NCBI GenBank assembly: GCA_021163745.1
Contig: JAGGTM010000084.1
Location: forward strand, 1 to 12,657
Origin: a bacterium
GTDB taxonomy: Bacteria; Patescibacteriota; Minisyncoccia; Portnoybacterales; JAGGTM01
Reading direction: 5' to 3'
DNA length: 12,657 bases
Under the pieces are notes generated by a model. It had not been told where the DNA came from. It saw only the letters and a program-made list of their open reading frames with translations, and searched no databases. Made by a program: the position numbers and the translations under genes. Positions 1-9,060 of the stretch are shown in pieces; position 1 is the stretch's first letter; every line of letters begins with the position of its first letter.

Positions 1-507
1 CCCATGCCCACAGAGATCTCTTATCACATTAAATCCTTGAGATTCTACATATCTTTGAATAGTATTACCTATATCGCCAATAGTATTGCCGGGCCTTGCT
101 TTCTTTATTCCCCTTTTAAGCGCTTTTCTTGTTGTTTTTATTAATCTATTTACTTCTTCAGATATATTTCCCACTCCAATAGTTATAGCCATATCAGAGT
201 AGAAGCCCTTATATTTTAATCCGCAATCTAAACTTAAAATATCTCCATTTTTTAATTTATAATTAGAAGGAGTGCCGTGAACAATAACCTCATTAACAGA
301 AGTGCATAATGTATAAGGATATCCTTGATACCCTTTAAATGCAGGGGTGCATCCGTATTCAAAAATAAGTTGTTCTGCAAAATTATTTAGATAGTTAGTA
401 GTAATTCCTGCTCTAGCTTCTTTTTTTAACTTTTCCATAATTTCTGCAAGCATTCTTCCTGCCTCTTTTAATATTTCTATCTCTTTTTTTGTTTTTATAA
501 TAGTCAT
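1..507 (-). CDS. map: Methionine aminopeptidase, type I (C-terminal part outside window)
   Basis: This cytosolic metalloenzyme removes the initiator methionine from new proteins. The frame is open from the ATG at 505-507 to the window edge, giving 169 residues of an expected total of about 250. Family landmarks are visible: H77 in NEVIVHG, and metal ligands D94 (LDCG), D105 (YSD) and H168 (CGHG). Their spacing is almost the same as E. coli D97, D108 and H171. The last two glutamate ligands lie beyond base 1. There is no long N-terminal extension, which fits the type I form. The gene follows adk with a 20-base gap on the same strand. The adk-map order is common in bacteria, where it usually sits in the ribosomal protein region; here it ends a repair and nucleotide gene run instead. 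No Shine-Dalgarno sequence is evident. Identity is very secure. Confidence 0.96.
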   Translation of the reverse strand, partial: MTIIKTKKEIEILKEAGRMLAEIMEKLKKEARAGITTNYLNNFAEQLIFEYGCTPAFKGYQGYPYTLCTSVNEVIVHGTPSNYKLKNGDILSLDCGLKYKGFYSDMAITIGVGNISEEVNRLIKTTRKALKRGIKKARPGNTIGDIGNTIQRYVESQGFNVIRDLCGHG

Positions 508-527
508 TTTTATTAACTAAAAAAGAT

Positions 528-1220
528 TTATTTCATACAGTTTTTAAGATTTTTAATTATATTTTTGGTTACTTTTTCAACTGACGGTTCTCCGTTTATA
601 TCTATAATTTTTATTCCTCTTTTTGTTAAATATTTATAAATTGGCTCTGTTCTCTTTTTATATTCTTTGATGCGGATTTTTATTATTTTTGGGTCATCTA
701 ATGTTCTTCTTATCAGCTTCCCATTACATATTGGACATTTTCTGAGATTTTTATTTTTTTTACTATATACCAGTATATATCCACATTTTTCGCAAACCTT
801 TCTATGACTATTTCTAAATATAGAAGTTTGTGGTTTTATTAGAATTCTTATCACACAAATTTTCTCCTTTTTGTATAATTTTTCAAGATAAGGAATTAAC
901 CGTTTTGCCTCATACAAAGTGCGAGGAGAACCACTGAATATTATCCCTTTTCCTTTTTTGTATATTTTTTCAATCTCTTCTTTAACTATTCTGACCACCC
1001 AAGAGATGGTGCATAATTTTCCAGAGTCAAACTTCTTTCGTTCTTTTTTTATGATTGGATCGTTTTTTAGACGGGGATTATGGACTAATTTTTCTACTAA
1101 TCTGCCTGTATCCAAATGGGTAAGGTTAAAGTATTTCCCGATTATATTAGCTTGTGTTCCTTTTCCAGAGCCCGGTGGGCCATAAATTATTATCGCTCCG
1201 TTAAAACTTTTTGGCGTCAT
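528..1220 (-). CDS. adk: Adenylate kinase with zinc-finger LID
   Basis: This cytosolic kinase interconverts ATP plus AMP with two ADP. The 230-residue protein has the P-loop GPPGSGKGT at residues 14-22, and a LID with four cysteines (C143, C146, C162, C165) that should bind zinc. It also has the R171-R172 and D175-D176 segment, and a later arginine near R183 in the place of the family's phosphate contacts. The AMP-binding motif usually read as GFPR is GSPR (97-100). The usual TGDMLR is TGRLVE (38-43), so the arginine is displaced. This makes substrate preference slightly uncertain, and another NMP kinase activity cannot be excluded. The length is slightly above the usual 214-220 residues. It lies 57 bases after ndk and 20 before map. 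A TATAAA at 1226-1231 sits only 5 bases ahead of the ATG, and no Shine-Dalgarno is seen. Confidence 0.9.
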   Translation of the reverse strand: MTPKSFNGAIIIYGPPGSGKGTQANIIGKYFNLTHLDTGRLVEKLVHNPRLKNDPIIKKERKKFDSGKLCTISWVVRIVKEEIEKIYKKGKGIIFSGSPRTLYEAKRLIPYLEKLYKKEKICVIRILIKPQTSIFRNSHRKVCEKCGYILVYSKKNKNLRKCPICNGKLIRRTLDDPKIIKIRIKEYKKRTEPIYKYLTKRGIKIIDINGEPSVEKVTKNIIKNLKNCMK

Positions 1221-1277
1221 AGAATTTTATATTGGCTGCAGCATAAAGTATAGACTTTTGCGCCGGCTGTTTGCAGT

Positions 1278-1904
1278 TCAAAACATAATTTTTTCCTCTG
1301 CCCTTTCATAACTGTAAATTTCTTCTGGGGCGAACCACAGCTTGATTTCGTTCTCCGCTTCTTTTTTATCTCCCGATGCATGAATGATATTCTTAACCGG
1401 TCTCTTAAGAGTGTTTGCAATAGCAGGAGAGTCTACGGAAAAATCTCCTCTAATGGTTCCTGGTGGTGCGAATACCGGCAGGGTGGGACCAACTATCATT
1501 CTCACATTGTCAATAGCATGAGGTCCTTCTAATATCATAGCTACCACGGGTCCGGAAGTCATAAACTTTACTGTCCATTCCTTTATCATTTTTCCTATTT
1601 TAATTTTGTTGGTAGTACCCAATTCTTTCTTTGCATTTATTCCATATTTTTTATATGTCTCAAGCGTCTTTTCCCCGACTTTTTTAAACCATTTATCGGA
1701 AGATGGATAGTGCAATCTGTAATGTTCTTTGGTTGGTTTAACCATTTTTAATGCAACAATTTTAAGTCCGGCTTTTTCAAATCTGCGAATAATTTCTCCT
1801 ACCAATCCTCTTTTTACTCCGTCCGGTTTAACAATGACGACTGTTCTTTCTTTTTTTGCTTCTAAAATAGGATTTTTGTAATTTTTCTTAATATTAATAC
1901 TCAT
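1278..1904 (-). CDS. ndk: Nucleoside diphosphate kinase with internal insertion
   Basis: The enzyme passes the gamma phosphate of ATP to nucleoside diphosphates through a phosphohistidine, supplying NTPs and dNTPs. The 208 residues exceed the usual 135-155. The extra length comes from about 19 N-terminal residues before the first strand (RTVVIVKPDGV, 20-30) and an insertion of about 40 residues (roughly 69-109, rich in Lys, Trp and Tyr). The core is otherwise intact: KPDGVKRGLVGEI (26-38), the VGPT segment (138-141), GTIRGDF (149-155), and the catalytic H175 in NIIHASGD. The family form of this last motif is NxxHGSD, so alanine replaces glycine after the histidine. Insertions at this position are known in some archaeal and uncultured bacterial NDKs. 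It lies 34 bases after ligA and 57 before adk. A later start cannot be excluded, because the first 19 residues are not family core. Confidence 0.93.
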   Translation of the reverse strand: MSINIKKNYKNPILEAKKERTVVIVKPDGVKRGLVGEIIRRFEKAGLKIVALKMVKPTKEHYRLHYPSSDKWFKKVGEKTLETYKKYGINAKKELGTTNKIKIGKMIKEWTVKFMTSGPVVAMILEGPHAIDNVRMIVGPTLPVFAPPGTIRGDFSVDSPAIANTLKRPVKNIIHASGDKKEAENEIKLWFAPEEIYSYERAEEKIMF

Positions 1905-1938
1905 AGCTTTTTTGTTTTGATAATTACGACCTTGTGAA

Positions 1939-3990
<2,052 letters not shown>

Positions 3991-4032
3991 TTAATAAAGC
4001 AGAGAAAATCTGCCCATTTTGAAAACTTCGAA

Positions 4033-4905
4033 TTAAACAGCGTTTTCCCTCCTGAGCAAGCTGATTTTTTCCTTTGCTCCTTTATTATATCCACCAGGAT
4101 TTCCATCAGAACGTATTACTCTGTGGCAGGGAATTTTTTTGTCTTTGTTTTTATTTAATATATTTCCTACTGCCCTAAAGGCAAAAGGAGAGCCTGCTAA
4201 TTCCGCTACTTTTTTGTAGGTTAAGGTTTCCCCTTTTGGGATTTTTGATACAATGAAGTAAACTTTTTCTTTAAATTTCATATTTTCAAATACAGGGGAA
4301 AAACTTTTTCTGTGAATATCGCAAGGGCCAAATTTTTTAAGACATTTAATATGAATTTTTGTTCCATAACCTTTATTTTTTGAAAAATAGTAATTGGGGT
4401 ATTTGCCGTGAAGTTTTTTCATTAGGTTATCCCTATGAACTTTCGCTACAATAGATGCCAAAGCACAGACCAAGATTTTTCTATCTGCTTTTACATAGGG
4501 GAATTGCGATACATTTATATCAGGTATTTTTGTTTTTCCGTCTAAGAATAAATAATCAAAAGAGATATTCAGATTTTTAATTGCTTTTTTCCATGAGAGA
4601 ATAGTTGCATTTAAAATATTCATTTTATCAATAATATAAGGAGAAACCATGCCAATTCCTATTTTCAACTTATCACATTGAAAAATTTTTTCAAATATCT
4701 TTTCTCTTTGTGTTTCGGAGAGAAGTTTAGAATCTTTGAATTCTTTTCCGTGTTTAATCATAGAAAATTCATCGCATATTTCTAACAGATTTTCTTTTTT
4801 AATTCCTATTGCTACTGCCATAACCGGACCCGCTAATGCCCCTCTTCCAACTTCGTCTATTCCAACTATAATTTTTTTGTTGCTTATTTTATTTAGAAAA
4901 TTCAT
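4033..4905 (-). CDS. rnhB: RNase HII fused to O6-alkylguanine-DNA alkyltransferase domain
   Basis: One uninterrupted 290-residue frame carries two repair domains. Residues 10-205 are RNase HII, which cuts 5' of ribonucleotides in DNA. The carboxylates D17 and E18 (DEVGRG), D122 (LFLDG) and D141 are present, as are ASIVAKVHRD (150-159) and GYGTKIH (179-185). Residues 210-290 are the C-terminal, DNA-binding and active-site part of an Ogt/MGMT protein. They show GETLTY (225-230), the arginine-finger segment RAVGN (244-248), the acceptor C260 in PCHRVI, and GGY (271-273) near the end. The separate N-terminal domain found in many Ogt and Ada proteins is absent. C260 is retained, so this is not a Cys-less ATL protein. 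The start codon overlaps the end of the methyltransferase gene by 17 bases, implying co-expression and perhaps translational coupling. The domain assignments are secure. That the protein remains fused in vivo is inferred from the frame. Confidence 0.93.
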   Translation of the reverse strand: MNFLNKISNKKIIVGIDEVGRGALAGPVMAVAIGIKKENLLEICDEFSMIKHGKEFKDSKLLSETQREKIFEKIFQCDKLKIGIGMVSPYIIDKMNILNATILSWKKAIKNLNISFDYLFLDGKTKIPDINVSQFPYVKADRKILVCALASIVAKVHRDNLMKKLHGKYPNYYFSKNKGYGTKIHIKCLKKFGPCDIHRKSFSPVFENMKFKEKVYFIVSKIPKGETLTYKKVAELAGSPFAFRAVGNILNKNKDKKIPCHRVIRSDGNPGGYNKGAKEKISLLRRENAV

Positions 4906-5380
4906 ATTTTTTGTAATTTATTCTATAGGTATTTATTTTATACGCTGCAATTGCAAATGCCACACTTACATTAAATGATTCTTTTTTTCCGAGCATAGGA
5001 ATATACACAATTTTGTCCGCCCTTTTTAATACAGATTCAGAAACTCCTTTTATTTCATTTCCTATAACTAATGCCAGAGGAAATTCCGGCTTGAATTTTT
5101 CTAAGCAAGTGGCATTTCTTTTTTGCTCCAAAACTACTATTTTGACTTTTTCTTTTTTTAGTTTTTCTATTATTTTCCAAGTCCAAAAATGATATTCCCA
5201 AGGAATATTTTCCTCCGCTCCCAGTGCGGTTTTGGAGATTTTTTGAGAAGGCGGAGTCCCGCAAATGCCGCATAGAAAAATTTTATCGATTATCAATCCA
5301 TCAGAGGTCCTAAAGATAGAGCCGATATTCTCTAGCGAGCGAATATTATCGCAGATTACATAAAATTTTTTATTGAACAT
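4889..5380 (-). CDS. SpoU/TrmH-family RNA 2'-O-methyltransferase
   Basis: This is a SPOUT-fold enzyme expected to transfer a methyl group from S-adenosylmethionine to a ribose 2'-OH of tRNA or rRNA. The 163-residue protein has motif 1, with N18, G20 and R24 in LENIGSIFRTSDG. Motif 2 is LVIGNEIKGVS (104-114) and motif 3 is IPMLGKKESFNVSVAFA (127-143), which together form the trefoil-knot cofactor site. It has only the catalytic domain and lacks the extra N-terminal RNA-binding domain of RlmB-type proteins, so the target RNA cannot be read from sequence. I chose the ATG at 5378-5380 because the conserved fold begins directly after it. An in-frame TTG at 5396-5398 would add six residues but lies in the repeat-rich intergenic DNA. 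It appears to be the first gene of the minus-strand run and overlaps the next gene by 17 bases. Confidence 0.87.
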   Translation of the reverse strand: MFNKKFYVICDNIRSLENIGSIFRTSDGLIIDKIFLCGICGTPPSQKISKTALGAEENIPWEYHFWTWKIIEKLKKEKVKIVVLEQKRNATCLEKFKPEFPLALVIGNEIKGVSESVLKRADKIVYIPMLGKKESFNVSVAFAIAAYKINTYRINYKKYEFSK

Positions 5381-5468
5381 AATACTTAGAAAGCTCAAAA
5401 TTCAAAGCGAAAAGCGCAAAACTACAGCGTAAAGCGCAAAAGTAATTAAATTCAAAATCATAAATTTT

Positions 5469-5526
5469 TACCCACCCAAATTTTATGAAGTAAAACTTGG
5501 GCGGGCAGGCAAAATTTAGGCGGGTA
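5469..5526. repeat. Three-armed hairpin repeat (CCCGCCTAA-type)
   Basis: Arm A (5471-5485) pairs with arm B (5491-5505) over 15 positions with two G-T-type mismatches and a five-base loop. Arm A also pairs with arm C (5511-5526), matching 14 of 16 positions. Arms B and C are direct repeats ending in GGCGGG, so only one pairing can form at a time. A related hairpin lies at 11309-11341, which suggests a dispersed genomic repeat family. Confidence 0.75.
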
Positions 5527-5741
5527 AATAATTTGGAATTTGTGATTTGTAATTTAAAGATTATAGTTTTGCACTTTGCGCTTTAGCTTTGCGCTTTGAG
5601 TTTTGCGCTTTGCGCTAAAATTAGTTTTGAATTTTGGTCATTGTTTCGGATTTCGAATTTCGGATTTTAAAGTTTTAAGATTTTAGATTTTAGTTGTAGA
5701 TTTTAGATTTGTTTAGCTTTACACTTTAAGTTGTAGCCTTG

Positions 5742-5779
5742 CCTGCCCCGTAGTAAGCCGCAGGTTTTCTTTCGGGGCA
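5742..5779. repeat. Overlapping alternative hairpins with T-rich run
   Basis: CCTGC (5742-5746) can pair with GCAGG (5760-5764), followed on the plus strand by TTTTCTTT (5765-5772). Alternatively TGCCCCG (5744-5750) pairs perfectly with CGGGGCA (5773-5779). The two stems share bases and exclude each other. The first resembles a short intrinsic terminator on the plus strand, but no gene ends just upstream. It may only be part of the repeat-rich DNA. Confidence 0.45.
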
Positions 5780-5858
5780 CTTTGCACTTTGCACTTTGCG
5801 CTAAATTTCATTTTGATTATTATACCAACATCCTTAAGAAATTAGAAGAATTAACTCG

Positions 5859-5886
5859 TTGAAAAATTACCACTTATTGTTATACT
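5859..5886 (+). promoter_or_regulatory. Probable sigma-70-type promoter of dnaE
   Basis: TTGAAA (5859-5864) and TATACT (5881-5886) are separated by 16 bases, and each differs from consensus at one or two positions. The -10 box ends 7 bases before the dnaE ATG at 5894, so transcription would start at or within a base or two of the start codon. No Shine-Dalgarno sequence lies between them, which is consistent with a leaderless mRNA. Confidence 0.6.
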
Positions 5887-5893
5887 TAAATAT

Positions 5894-8800
5894 ATGAGTC
5901 ATAAATTTACTCATTTGCATGTGCACAGTCATTATTCTTTATTAGACGGGCTTTCAAAGATTCCTGAACTTTTAGATTATGCAAAGGAACAGGGAATGGA
6001 CTCAATAGCTTTGACCGATCACGGAAATATGTACGGTGTAGTAGAATTCTATAAAGAGGCAAAGAAAAGAGAGATTAAGCCAATTATAGGAAGCGAAGCA
6101 TATATCGCTTATGAAACTATAAACGACAAAAGACCAAATATAGACCACAGGCAATATCACTTAGTTTTATTGGTAAAAGACAAGAAAGGATACGAAAATC
6201 TTGTGCAGTTAACTACAAAGGCATGGCTTTTGGGATTTTATTATAAACCTAGGGTTGATAAAAACTTACTAAGAGAGCATAGTCAAGGACTAATTGCTCT
6301 ATCTGCTTGTTTGAAGGGAGAAATTCCTCAGGCAATTTTAAATAATGATTTCAAGAAAGCAGAAAGACTGGCGCTTGAATATCTGGATATTTTTGGAAAA
6401 GGTAATTTTTATCTGGAATTACAGCATCACCCCGGCATACCGGAACAGGCTATAGCGAATAAAGGATTAATCGAGATTTCAAAGAAATATAAAATTCCAT
6501 TAGTGGCAACTAATGATTGTCATTATCTTAGGCCGGAGGATGCGGATGCGCAGGATATTTTAATGGCTATAAACACAGACAGAAAGGCAGACGATCCAGA
6601 GCGACTTACTATGAAAAAAGATGATTTTTCGTTAAGACCAATTGAAAGGATGGTGGAAGATTTTAAAGATGTTCCAGAGGCAATAGCTAATACGCAGGAA
6701 ATTGTAAATAGATGTAATTTTGAATTTGAATTAGGCGAAATACGTCTTCCGAAATTTAAACTTCCAAATGGGAAAAATGCAGATGAATATTTGAGGGAAT
6801 TGGTTTACGATGGCTTTAAAATAAAATATGGAAAGAATTTAAAAAAGGAGGTGGTAGATAGAATAGAATATGAGTTATCCGTAATTAAACAAACTGGTTT
6901 CGCTTCTTATTTTCTGATTGTGGCTGATTTTGTAAATTGGGCAAAAAAGAGCGGAATTATAGTGGGGCCGGGAAGAGGAAGTGCTGCTGGTTCTATCGTT
7001 TCTTACTTGTTAAATATTACCGAGATAGATCCATTAAAATACAATCTTTTATTCGAAAGGTTTCTGAACCCCGAAAGAATTTCTATGCCAGATATTGATA
7101 TAGATTTTGCGGATAATAGAAGAGATGAAGTTATTAGGTATGTGACAGAGAAATACGGAGAAAATCATGTAGCACAGATTATTACTTTTGGTACTATGGC
7201 TGCTAGAGCAGTGGTAAGAGATGTAGGAAGAGCAATGAATTATTCGTATAATTTATGCGACCAAATTGCAAAGATGATTCCTTTCGGGATGAATTTAGAA
7301 AAAGCATTACATGAATCTCAAGAACTTCATCATTTGTATCATACTGACGAGGACGTAAAGAAGTTGATTGATACAGGAATGAAATTAGAAGGAGTAGTAC
7401 GTCACGCCTCTACTCATGCTGCCGGAGTAGTTATCACAAGAGAGGATATTAACAAGGTAATTCCACGTCAGCGCCCCACACAGAATGAAGATGCGATTGT
7501 TACTCAATATGAGATGCATTCTATTGAGGATCTTGGGCTTTTAAAAATTGATTTTCTTGGATTAAAAACACTAACCGTTATTGAAAATGTGGTTTACAAA
7601 ATTAAAGAGAGATACAATAAGGAAATTGATATTCGTAAAATTCCGTTGGATGATGAAGAGACTTACAATTTGATTTGCAAAGGAGATACTACAGGAGTAT
7701 TTCAGTTGGAATCAGCAGGAATGAAAAGATATTTAAAGGAGTTAAAACCATCTGAGTTCGAAGACATAATTGCCATGGTTGCTTTATACAGGCCCGGACC
7801 AATGGATCTTATACCGGAATATATTGCAAGAAAGCATAACCGTAAAGAGATAGAATATTTACATCCAAAGTTAGAACCGATTTTAAAGAATACTTATGGA
7901 ATTTGTGTATATCAGGAGCAATTAATGCAGATTGCTCAGAGACTAGCGGGATTTTCATTGGCAGAGGCAGATATTCTAAGAAAGGCAGTTGGCAAAAAAA
8001 TTAGAAAATTACTGGAAGAACAAAGAGAGAAAATGATAAACGGTATGATTAATAATGGGATTAGCAAAGATACTGCAGAAAAAATCTGGGAATGGATAGA
8101 ACCATTTGCAAGGTATGGATTTAATAGAAGCCACAGTTGCTGTTATGCTATGATTGCTTACTGGACCGCTTTTCTAAAAGCGCATTATCCAGCGGAGTTT
8201 ATGGCATCTTTGATGACCTCCGAACAGAATGATATAGAAAGAATTGCGTTTTTGATAAATGAGTGCAAAAAGATGAAAATAAAGGTTCTTCCTCCTGACG
8301 TAAATGAAAGCGACGGAGATTTTACAGTTGTGGGAGACCAGATTAGATTTGGATTAAACGCAATTAAGAACGTTGGTCATAATATAGTTGAGGTAATTGT
8401 AAAAGAAAGAAAAAATTATGGGAAATTTACTTCCGTGTCTAATTTTATAGAAAGAATTCAATCTAAAGATCTCAATAAAAAATCACTGGAAGCATTGATT
8501 AAAGCGGGAGCATTGGATTGCTTAGAGGAAAGGAACAAACTTTTGTTTAATTTAGAGAAATTACTAAATTACGCTAAAGATGTTCAGAAAAGAAAAATGG
8601 AACGACAATTCTCTTTATTTGATTCTTCTCAAGATGTAGGAATAAAATTAGAAGAAGTCCCACCTGCAGATAAAAAGGAATATCTCCTATGGGAAAAAGA
8701 ATTGCTGGGTCTTTATATTTCAGAACATCCCACATATAAATATTATGACTATTTTAAAAAATTATCTGTTCCGTGCGAAAAGGTTTCTGCAAAATATATT

Positions 8801-9049
8801 GGAAAAAGAGTTAGAATAGGAGGAATTATAAATAAAATTACCAAGATTAACACAAGAACCGGAAAACCAATGCTTTTTGTGGAAGTGGAGGATTTTACAG
8901 ACAAGACAGAAGTGGTGGTTTTTCCGGACATCTTAGAAAAAACAATTACTTCTTGGCAGGAAGACAAAATTGTATTAGTAAGAGGAAAGGTAAATGACAG
9001 AGGGGGGAGATTATCTATTTTATGCGATGATGTAAAAGTTATAGAATAG
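5894..9049 (+). CDS. dnaE: DNA polymerase III alpha subunit
   Basis: This is the replicative polymerase, acting in the replisome with the sliding clamp. The 1051 residues are somewhat shorter than E. coli's 1160. The N-terminal PHP domain (about 5-215) keeps a full set of candidate metal ligands: H9, H11, D18, H43, E68, H89, E175, D208 and H210. Polymerase motifs follow: GPGRGSAAGS (358-367), catalytic D402 and D404 in PDIDIDF, and D553 in KIDFLGL. Helix-hairpin-helix DNA binding is expected near 800-880. A clamp-binding pentamer QFSLF lies at 905-909, and an OB fold at about 970-1051 (VRIGGIINKI onward). E. coli has lost the PHP metal site and relies on separate epsilon. The intact site here allows intrinsic proofreading, as in Thermus-type DnaE; that activity is inferred. 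The gene is divergent from the repair operon. The start is supported by the conserved THLHVHSHYSLLDG following it. Confidence 0.97.
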   Translation: MSHKFTHLHVHSHYSLLDGLSKIPELLDYAKEQGMDSIALTDHGNMYGVVEFYKEAKKREIKPIIGSEAYIAYETINDKRPNIDHRQYHLVLLVKDKKGYENLVQLTTKAWLLGFYYKPRVDKNLLREHSQGLIALSACLKGEIPQAILNNDFKKAERLALEYLDIFGKGNFYLELQHHPGIPEQAIANKGLIEISKKYKIPLVATNDCHYLRPEDADAQDILMAINTDRKADDPERLTMKKDDFSLRPIERMVEDFKDVPEAIANTQEIVNRCNFEFELGEIRLPKFKLPNGKNADEYLRELVYDGFKIKYGKNLKKEVVDRIEYELSVIKQTGFASYFLIVADFVNWAKKSGIIVGPGRGSAAGSIVSYLLNITEIDPLKYNLLFERFLNPERISMPDIDIDFADNRRDEVIRYVTEKYGENHVAQIITFGTMAARAVVRDVGRAMNYSYNLCDQIAKMIPFGMNLEKALHESQELHHLYHTDEDVKKLIDTGMKLEGVVRHASTHAAGVVITREDINKVIPRQRPTQNEDAIVTQYEMHSIEDLGLLKIDFLGLKTLTVIENVVYKIKERYNKEIDIRKIPLDDEETYNLICKGDTTGVFQLESAGMKRYLKELKPSEFEDIIAMVALYRPGPMDLIPEYIARKHNRKEIEYLHPKLEPILKNTYGICVYQEQLMQIAQRLAGFSLAEADILRKAVGKKIRKLLEEQREKMINGMINNGISKDTAEKIWEWIEPFARYGFNRSHSCCYAMIAYWTAFLKAHYPAEFMASLMTSEQNDIERIAFLINECKKMKIKVLPPDVNESDGDFTVVGDQIRFGLNAIKNVGHNIVEVIVKERKNYGKFTSVSNFIERIQSKDLNKKSLEALIKAGALDCLEERNKLLFNLEKLLNYAKDVQKRKMERQFSLFDSSQDVGIKLEEVPPADKKEYLLWEKELLGLYISEHPTYKYYDYFKKLSVPCEKVSAKYIGKRVRIGGIINKITKINTRTGKPMLFVEVEDFTDKTEVVVFPDILEKTITSWQEDKIVLVRGKVNDRGGRLSILCDDVKVIE

Positions 9050-9060
9050 ATCTCTTCAAA

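Larger units (their letters stand above)
5381..5893. repeat. Divergent intergenic region with nested imperfect repeats
   Basis: This 513-base gap separates the minus-strand operon from dnaE and holds no supportable gene. It consists largely of variants of a few words. GCGCAAA-type words fill about 5400-5445, and their reverse complements (TTTGCGCTT, TTTGCACTT) fill about 5570-5620 and 5778-5805. TTTAGATTTTAG and TTCGGATTTCGAA words lie around 5645-5710. The left and right word blocks are inverted around a GC-richer hairpin at 5469-5526, making an imperfect palindrome of about 220 bases. A second hairpin cluster lies at 5742-5779. Nothing resembles a CRISPR array, DnaA boxes or a structural RNA family I know. 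Confidence 0.75.

Noticed and set aside
919..1420. Open frames antisense to adk (plus strand 919-1185) and overlapping ndk in another frame (1217-1420)
   Set aside because: They lie over genes with clear family motifs and have no recognisable domains; they are shadows of the real coding frames.
3993..4016. Terminator between the RNase HII fusion gene and ligA
   Set aside because: GCAGA/TCTGC gives a stem of only five pairs, followed on the minus strand by a short TTTATT. This is too weak, and the gene spacing favours one transcript.
4200..4300. Frameshift artefact joining two separate genes (rnhB and ogt)
   Set aside because: The frame is continuous with family-like sequence on both sides of the junction and only a short linker, so no error needs to be assumed.
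5055..5273. Alternative minus-strand frame inside the methyltransferase gene
   Set aside because: It is fully covered by the SpoU/TrmH frame with its conserved motifs and has no family features of its own.
5399..5805. CRISPR array or tandem-repeat locus
   Set aside because: The repeated words are short, imperfect, variably spaced and inverted, with no regular repeat-spacer pattern.
5399..5893. Replication origin beside dnaE
   Set aside because: I found no DnaA-box-like TTATNCACA cluster, and dnaA, dnaN and gyrase genes are not adjacent. AT-richness and repeats alone are not enough.
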